From Chloroflexota bacterium (lineage in GTDB: Bacteria > Chloroflexota > Anaerolineae > Anaerolineales > Villigracilaceae): a DNA stretch of 64,000 bases. The first letter of the stretch is position 1. The number at the start of each line of letters is the position of its first letter. Location of the stretch: assembly GCA_016213105.1 (NCBI GenBank), contig JACRBN010000026.1, positions 806,001 to 870,000 on the forward strand, given 5' to 3'. A program made the translations under genes and the position numbers. Of the stretch, positions 59,801 to 64,000 are shown piece by piece. The notes below the pieces were generated by a model, which was not told where the DNA came from, made no database searches, and worked only from the letters and a program-made list of their open reading frames with translations.

Positions 59801-62283
59801 CGAGTCAGTGTTGTGCTGATTGCGCTCAACATAAGCAACGCTTCGTATGGCAGAAACAAAACAGAAAGCGCCCACCGTGTGAGCGGAAGTTGGCTGGTCT
59901 TGAGAATTTGTTTGAGGCTTAGCTTTCCGATATTGTGCCTGCCGTGCTGGAAAGTTTGCACAAAGATGGGCAGAACAGAAGGCAGAAAAACTAGAACAGT
60001 CCAGACCCACGGTGAGCCAGGCAGGAACAGCCAGCCCGCAGCGAGAAGCAGGAGCAGGGTCGGCGGCAGAAGACTGCGCCGCAAGTTATCAAAAATTTTC
60101 CAAAGGTTAATCGTGCTCAGGCGGTTGGGAGCCGTTCCGCTTTGAGTGTGGACGACGGGGAATAGCCAAGGCAACAGTTGCCAGTCACCGCGAATCCAAC
60201 GGCGTAGTCGGCGGGCGTACACCAAATAGCGCGACGGGTATTCTTCATATAAAGTAATATCCGTGACCAGTGCGGCGCGTCCGTAAATCCCTTCAAACAG
60301 GTCGTGGCTGAGCAAAGTATTCTGGCGCACCTGACCCGCCAGACTGCGTTCGAAAGCCGCGACATCATAAATGCCTTTGCCAACGTAACTGCCTTCACCA
60401 AACAGATCCTGATACACGTCCGAGACGGCGAAGGAGTACAGGTCAAAGCCAGCGTTGCCTGCAAAGATTTGCGAGAAGAGCGAACGGTTCGCGCTGGTGG
60501 GTTTGATCGCCACACGCGGTTGCAGAACCGTATACCCAGCGACAACGGATTGCCCATCGGCGGCAAACTCCGCGTGATTGAGCGGATGTGCCAAAGTGGC
60601 TATCAGCCGATTGGCGCTGCCCTGCGGCAGGGAGGTGTCCGCGTCGAGCGTGATGACATATTTGACGTCGGTCAAAATGCTCGCATCCCCAACCTGAGTC
60701 GAGTACGGCGTTTCGCCCAAGTCGAGCAGCAGGCGATTGAAATCCGCCAGTTTGCCGCGCTTGCGCTCCCAGCCCATCCAAACCCCTTCGGATGGATTCC
60801 ACTGGCGATGGCGATGAAACAAATAAAAGGGTGAGACCTTCTCGTATTTTTTATTGAGGTTTTCAATGCCAGCGCTTGCCAGCGCAAGCAGTTCTTCATC
60901 CTGCGGCATATCTTCAGTGGGCGCATCGCCGAAGTCGGTTAGCAGGGCATAAGTCAACAGCGGGTCGGGATTGGATAAATAATAAAGTTCTAACTCCTGT
61001 AGAAGATGATTAAGTTCTTCCTCACTCTCCAGCAGGGTTGGCACAACCACCATGGTGCGATTGCCCGCTGGAATGCCCTCGGAGAAATCCATGCGCGGCA
61101 GGCTTTGCGGCTTGATGCGATGAGTTATATCCCAGTGGACAATTGTGATGGCGGATTCGAAAGCGAGTCCAAGCCCAAGCATGCCTGCGATAATAAGCTG
61201 GATCGGCGAACCGCCCAAAAGTTTTGCATAGGTTAACAACCCCAAAACAAACAGGACGGAAAGCACAGCAATACTTCCCAGATACGTGGCAGTTGGAAAT
61301 GCAAGCAGAGCACGCTGCATGCGGACTCTAAATCCAGGTTTGTAGTTGATGCTATTTTCGAGCGTCGCGCGCCCTGCGTCTACCAGATAAAAGCCAACGT
61401 GTAATTTCCGCGGTGAACTTTTATTTTCCGCATTGCGGGCAAAATCCACTGCGGCAAGCGCGACCTGTTCTTCGCCATGTTTTGAGTGGCGCGCCAATTC
61501 TTCAATCACACTGCGGTAACTGTTGCGGGTGTCGAAGTCCATGTCCGCATAAATTTGCGCGGGGTCGTTCCGCAAAATCTGTTCTACGCGGCTGGTCTGC
61601 TCAAAGAAATCTTTCCAATCTGTAGCGGAGAGCAATCGCAGGCTGAGAAAACAATTGGCGACAACCGTATCATTCGGCAGGGTGACGGTAAATTGATTCG
61701 GAACTTCGCTCAGGCTTTTGGGTACTTCGATACCTGTCAACTCGGATGTGGCGTAGATCAGCCGCTCCAAAATCCCGATGCGCAGCATGATCGGCAAAGC
61801 CCAAAGCTCTCCAATTGTCAGGGGCATGACCTGTTGATAATCCTGCATAAAAATTGTAGATTGAGTCAGGTCAATTTGCCCCTGACTGTATCCGATCCAT
61901 TCGCGAGCCAACGCAAAAATGCGGGTGTGTCCCTGCAGCGATGTTTCGCTCAGTTTTGGCAACTCGGTGAGAAAACTGTCTGGCAAGTCCTCTTCAATCT
62001 GGCGGATGGTTTGTTTGATGATGTAAAAATTATCCAACATCCATTCGCCTGCGCGCGAAAACGAACCATCCTTCGACGGCGCGGCTTTGAAGATGGCATA
62101 CGCGTTGTGTAAAGCCAGCTCCCAACTTTGCAGATATTCCAACAGGGTTGTTTCTTCGGAACGGGATAATTTTGCTGTTTCGATCTCGTGCGTTTTTGCC
62201 AGCCGATGCGCAAATTCTCTCAGCCGCATATCCACGCCAAGGCTGGGCGATTCGGGCAGGATGACCTGGGGAGCAATTAACAT
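53833..62283 (-). CDS. ndvB: Cyclic beta-1,2-glucan synthase (NdvB/Cgs type)
   Basis: A 2816-residue protein with the full layout of cyclic beta-1,2-glucan synthases. The N-terminal region is helical, with membrane segments near 325-390 and again about 760-870. A GT84 glycosyltransferase domain lies between (about 395-750: VITLDADTSLP and RRWIRGDWQLLPW). A glycoamylase-type domain is near 1290-1490 (GYNASTEKLDPSYYDLLASE). Two GH94-type phosphorylase-like halves follow to the end. Length fits the family (about 2800). It makes cyclic glucans used for osmotic adaptation or surface functions. It lies just 3 bp after the universal stress protein on the same strand. Confidence 0.93.
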   Translation of the reverse strand: MLIAPQVILPESPSLGVDMRLREFAHRLAKTHEIETAKLSRSEETTLLEYLQSWELALHNAYAIFKAAPSKDGSFSRAGEWMLDNFYIIKQTIRQIEEDLPDSFLTELPKLSETSLQGHTRIFALAREWIGYSQGQIDLTQSTIFMQDYQQVMPLTIGELWALPIMLRIGILERLIYATSELTGIEVPKSLSEVPNQFTVTLPNDTVVANCFLSLRLLSATDWKDFFEQTSRVEQILRNDPAQIYADMDFDTRNSYRSVIEELARHSKHGEEQVALAAVDFARNAENKSSPRKLHVGFYLVDAGRATLENSINYKPGFRVRMQRALLAFPTATYLGSIAVLSVLFVLGLLTYAKLLGGSPIQLIIAGMLGLGLAFESAITIVHWDITHRIKPQSLPRMDFSEGIPAGNRTMVVVPTLLESEEELNHLLQELELYYLSNPDPLLTYALLTDFGDAPTEDMPQDEELLALASAGIENLNKKYEKVSPFYLFHRHRQWNPSEGVWMGWERKRGKLADFNRLLLDLGETPYSTQVGDASILTDVKYVITLDADTSLPQGSANRLIATLAHPLNHAEFAADGQSVVAGYTVLQPRVAIKPTSANRSLFSQIFAGNAGFDLYSFAVSDVYQDLFGEGSYVGKGIYDVAAFERSLAGQVRQNTLLSHDLFEGIYGRAALVTDITLYEEYPSRYLVYARRLRRWIRGDWQLLPWLFPVVHTQSGTAPNRLSTINLWKIFDNLRRSLLPPTLLLLLAAGWLFLPGSPWVWTVLVFLPSVLPIFVQTFQHGRHNIGKLSLKQILKTSQLPLTRWALSVLFLPYEALLMLSAISTTLTRLLFERKKMLQWTTAANTARAFRSKAQYEIWGEMSGSLIFAILLDAAVAIFNPAALWVALPFVIAWLVAPQVAYVISQPVTHVTAPLSETQRRQVRRLARRTWAFFEQFAGPDDHWLPPDHYQESPRGNVAHYTTPTNIGLFLVSTLSAYDFGYMGLAELSVRLRSTFENMDKLEHYRGHLLNWYDSQTMTALPPRYISTVDSGNLAACLITLRQGCLTLTSAPLLGQNRWQGLLVILDILAETLQALEKNNPHASLESFEVELTSIYERVSAIQNQPSAWTETIVWLSGEGWERVARRLIELLETHPNLKAESLTELQLYLDLLHHSLQDMQRSLNLFAPWLGRDMPPALRDCLPVEMPTLGQAGAVYENIQTALSNFKLQNEAEGEWCQKFEDDLSSAQMTVASMLIEFQELADRANAVVTGMNFRFLFSERRQVFHIGYNASTEKLDPSYYDLLASEARIASLIAIAKGDVPHSHWQHLGRPVTKVDGKQVLLSWSGTMFEYLMPTLFTKNYDGTFLSDSCYVALEAQVSYGAEQEVPWGISESGYHAFDLNLNYQYQAFGVPVLGYKRDLPDDLVITPYASLIGLSLQPQAVLENMARLEELKMLGRFGFYEALDFTKTRLPAGETHNKVQSYMAHHQGMILVAACNYLLGDVMVQRFHADEHIQSIELLLQEKIPQNPPIEYPHLDEPADLPEGTRLVSSEPWRVAVDSPIPQVHVLSQGDTSLMITNAGGGYSQWREFALTRWNADTTLDPWGTWVYLQDRESGALWSATRQPIECAPEHLDVMFYPHKVEFQRSDNGISLRTGVTISTDGVEIRRVNILNDSHQPRKLKLTSYGEVVLAEQAADRRHPAFNKLFIESEYLPKENALLFTRRPRSSDEKPVVLIHAMIIELGRKVTGEHESDRAKFLGRSQTMHTPQTLQSPRRHLSGTTGGTLDPIMSLGQEIDLKPHGKTRVTFLTLAAPSRAEALEKLSRYQSGQSIHRAFDDARAQSEHELLDLGLNAYAVENIQRLLSALLYPTGVLRAAPHVLAQNVKGQSDLWAFGVSGDYPILMTRIRDGESPLLVEALQAFTYWRSRHVTVNLVILNEEDTGYALDLHNTIVRQISRMGAADSLNQRNGIFILRADQLQPADKILFETVAGVILDEKNGTLAEHALRLTLQTTRLPQFTASLSPTVDPEPTDSLPLPVDLQMDNGLGGFSPDGKEYVIHLKSGQHTPHPWINVIANPQFGFLVSESGFGSTWAENSGENRLTPWRNDPVTDMPSEAIYLRDEETGLVWSPTLMPAGADTAHVIRHGAGYSIFESQSHGLNQNLKLFAAPDAPVKIVQLRLQNLWDCPRRVTVTYYAEWVLGTTRDTQQAHIMPEFIPEQNALIATNHFNSEFGGRVAFLAASKYPHNITTDRTEFLGRMGSLRAPAALGRIGLESAVNAGLDPCAAIQLHIDLAPGASEEVSFLIGEGKNRDESIALIEQVQGQVEAVWQSVQQKWDEILNVITVETPDPAMNLMLNRWLMYQTLACRLWGRTALYQSSGAFGFRDQLQDVMALLHTRPDIARAQILEAARHQFEAGDVLHWWNPPAGRGVRTRFSDDLLWLPFVAAEYISTTGDESILSETIPFLKGEALKAGEAERYTQYATAQEPYTLYEHCRRALQKGTTAGTHNLPLMGGGDWNDGMNRVGMDGLGESIWLGWFLYATLKRFAPLAVLMNDDPVPYLQQADKLAQALEFHAWDGEWYLRAFYDDGSKLGSHESIECQIDSIAQSWAVLSGAANSARATQAMESVNKRLVKEAEQMILLFTPPFDKSAHDPGYIKGYLPGVRENGGQYTHAAIWTAWAFAKLGQGDRAAELFRMLNPISHADTPEKITRYKVEPYVIAADIYGVPPHVGRGGWTWYTGSSAWMYRLGIEAILGITRVGNTLKINPCIPRDWTGFKVDYRFGNTHYKISVKNPNGVNRGIQQALLDGVPLSDGLIPLADDGLPHEVWVVMG

Positions 62284-62286
62284 AAG

Positions 62287-63244
62287 TTAACGCTCTGCGC
62301 GTTCAGTTGAAAGTAAATCTGGAGATGTCGGTTCTTGTTTGGCTGGCAAGTCCTGCACGATAAGCAGAGACACCTTGCCATACATGATGAAATTATTGAC
62401 CATACTTCCATAAGGCCATTGATGATTCCCCGAATATCCGTGCGCACTCAGCGCCACCAGATCAATCTGTTCCTGATCGGCCAGTTGATGCAATGCCAAT
62501 GCCGCGTTGTCGCTCGCAATGAGATGCGTCTGAATGGTAATGCCTTCTAGATACGAGCGCGACTTCAACTGTTCGAGATAGCGTTCCGCTTCCTCGCGGT
62601 TGCGTTCGACGACACGATTGGATAACTCAACATCTTCGCGGACGGGCGGCATTTGGCGCGCCATCTCTGGCGTTTGAATCACCTGCACAAGATGAATCTT
62701 GGATTTATGGAAATTCGCCAGTTGCGTGACGATGGGCAAAACATTTTCCGCCCGCTGGGAACCATCCAACGGCACAAGGATATTTCGATAAACTGGGGCT
62801 TCTGTTAATTCACCAGCGTGCGCCCGCACAATCAACAGCGAAGTTTGCGCGCTCAAAATGGTTTTTTGCGTAACGCTGCTGATTCCCCATTGGGTTAATC
62901 CATGTCGCCCATGACTGCTCAAGATGATTAATTTCATGCCCCGGCTTTGAGCATATTCCGTAATGCCTTCAGCGATCAAGCCTTCCAACACTTCAGTCTG
63001 CACTCGAATATTTGATGTCTCAAGCCGCTCCTGTATTTTATCCAAATACAAAGCCGATTTTGTTTTGTTGATTTGCCAATTAAGCAAATCAAACATTTGG
63101 GCTGATGTTCCCGCATGTTTTTTTTTCCAAAATTCTAAGCAGCGTGATTTCCGCATCAAAAGGACGGGCAATGGCAACGACGTGGGGCAGAACACAGTCC
63201 GCCAGTTGAGAGCCATCCAATGGGACGAGAATAGTATCGAACAT
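62287..63244 (-). CDS. Tandem universal stress protein, frameshifted near its N-terminus
   Basis: Two Usp domains in one chain of about 318 residues if repaired. The start is the ATG complementary to 63242-63244 behind AAGGGATG; it opens FDTILVPLDGSQLADCVLPH, a proper Usp beginning. At a run of nine A (63118-63126) the frame breaks; removing one A joins it to HAGTSAQMFDLLNWQ and on through VYRNILVPLDGSQRAENVLP of the second domain to the stop at 62287. Usp proteins bind ATP and help cells through growth arrest. The gene precedes the cyclic glucan synthase by 3 bp. The break may be a base-calling error or a slippery site. Confidence 0.8.
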
Positions 63245-63546
63245 GGGGCATCCCTTCGATTCTTTCATATAGCCAATTTGAGTCGGATTAAGGAATTGAA
63301 ACCTTAGTCAGCTGTGTTATGGCCGATATTGAAAATGTGATGAGGTATGGGAGTCATCTCGCGTATGCGAGTGGAATGACGGGGGCCGCGGAATGTTACT
63401 CTACAGAGGGTTCGTAACGCACCTGGCAGAAATGAGTCTTCCAACCGTAAGCGGTATAGCCTACTAAAATCAGTATACTCCACTTTAATGTTGTTTATGG
63501 AAGTTCTGATGTCTGAAGAGCATTAATGTTTGGCTGGAATTTTACT

Positions 63547-63698
63547 CAAGGATAAATCTGCCGGATGATGTCGGGGCCGAAGAATATTTTGCTGATACCA
63601 TCAACCATGGCAATTACTTCCAGCCGCTTGTATACATCTTGAGCGAAGCCAGGTTTTTCCTTAATAGTATTGCTCTTCGTCTTGGTGTATGCTTCGTG
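63547..63698 (-). pseudogene. Gene remnant, possible SPFH-like C-terminus
   Basis: A - strand frame of about 50 codons with protein-like composition ends at TGA (63547-63549): KEKPGFAQDVYKRLEVIAMV then DGISKIFFGPDIIRQIYP. It begins after a stop with no credible start codon. The ending vaguely recalls SPFH/band-7 protein C-termini, but this is not a firm match. Surrounding sequence (63245-63546) holds no other gene that I can support. Confidence 0.35.
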
Positions 63699-63713
63699 TT
63701 AGAAATGTATCCA

Positions 63714-63815
63714 TGGCCTGTCCGTGTGTAAATGGTTGGCATTTGAGCCTTTGTGCTCCTCATCGGCGCCTTTGGGCGTTACGTTAGCCTTCATTTTCAC
63801 ACATAAGACAGGCCA
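63714..63815. mobile_element. Short inverted-repeat element (MITE-like)
   Basis: TGGCCTGTC (63714-63722) and GACAGGCCA (63807-63815) are perfect 9-bp terminal arms; GTGTGTAAA and TTTTCACACA extend the pairing imperfectly. The 102-bp span has no gene. No convincing target-site duplication is seen. Its arms resemble ends of IS256-like elements from memory only. Confidence 0.5.
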
Positions 63816-63885
63816 CCTTCTTTCTATTTGGTTACAGTTGGATGCCGCGCTATGCATTCACCGATTTTCGGACAGGGGTTCGGAC

Positions 63886-63918
63886 AAAAAACGCCCCTCG
63901 CCGTGGGGAGGAGGGGCG
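63886..63918 (-). terminator. Intrinsic terminator for a - strand gene entering from the right
   Basis: Read on the - strand, CGCCCCTC and GAGGGGCG (63918 to 63892) form a perfect 8-bp stem followed immediately by six T (complement of 63886-63891). It lies about 36 bp after the stop codon at 63954-63956. Confidence 0.8.
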
Positions 63919-63953
63919 CTTGCATGCGTGAAAATTTGCGACGTTCAGGAGGT

Positions 63954-64000
63954 TCAACTTTTCCACACGCCACTGGCACGGATCATCGAACCAGCTTCAA
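63954..64000 (-). CDS. C-terminal end of a gene cut by the right edge
   Basis: The last 14 codons of a - strand frame, ending EAGSMIRASGVWKS and TGA (63954-63956). A strong intrinsic terminator follows, which supports it as a real gene end. Too short to identify. Confidence 0.6.
   Translation of the reverse strand, partial: EAGSMIRASGVWKS

Noticed and set aside
1-64000. tRNA, rRNA or CRISPR arrays
   Set aside because: No T-loop-like GTTCRAATC context with a cloverleaf, no rRNA stretches and no regularly spaced direct repeats were seen on reading through.

Overview
The window reads as a chromosomal segment of an uncultured Chloroflexota bacterium, most likely class Anaerolineae. This is inferred from moderate-to-high GC, protein style and gene content; there is no rRNA, tRNA or phylogenetic marker here to prove it. 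Nearly all genes lie on the + strand, except a LacI-type regulator cut by the left edge, a glycerate kinase near 21 kb, and a block from 53.8 kb to the right edge.

Region 1 (about 0.3-20.3 kb) looks like an uptake and dismantling system for a phosphorylated organic compound. It has a seven-gene operon (three tandem HAD phosphatases, a circularly permuted 2,3-BPG-independent phosphoglycerate mutase homologue, an archaeal-type phosphoglycerate mutase, a uridine-kinase/phosphoribulokinase-like kinase and an MFS carrier). It continues with an RpiR sugar-phosphate-type regulator, a complete FbpABC/AfuABC-type ABC importer, a two-domain HAD protein, a HAD fused to a sugar-isomerase TIM barrel, a DUF47/PhoU-like protein with a PiT phosphate carrier, a PfkB kinase and a metallo-beta-lactamase-fold protein. 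The HAD operon and the RpiR gene have nearly identical promoters followed by the same inverted-repeat operator, which ties them into one regulon. The substrate is not readable from sequence; a sugar or polyol phosphate is the best guess.

Region 2 (20.5-24.3 kb) holds a glycerate 2-kinase on the - strand and a PAS-GAF histidine kinase with a NarL-type response regulator.

Region 3 (24.3-53.7 kb) is a stress and cell-envelope island: a CbpA/CbpM-like pair, a ribosome hibernation factor, ClpB, rhomboid and site-2 proteases, two AI-2E-type carriers, TPM and LemA proteins, GlsB, CsbD, YggT, YtxH, BON and CBS proteins, a fumarase/aspartase, a zinc alcohol dehydrogenase, a lipid kinase, a PAP2 phosphatase, a B12 radical SAM enzyme and many very small membrane proteins. 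Six copies of a previously unfamiliar 69-bp element lie in this region, all in the same orientation and each just upstream of a gene or gene set. Each has an invariant 5' box, a stem-loop whose arms change together, and a -10-like hexamer at fixed spacing. At two copies the start codon sits 6 nt after the hexamer, suggesting leaderless mRNAs.

Region 4 (53.8-64 kb, - strand) has a 2816-residue cyclic beta-1,2-glucan synthase homologue behind a frameshifted universal stress protein, then a gene-poor stretch with a gene remnant, a small inverted-repeat element, and the terminator and last codons of a gene entering from the right.
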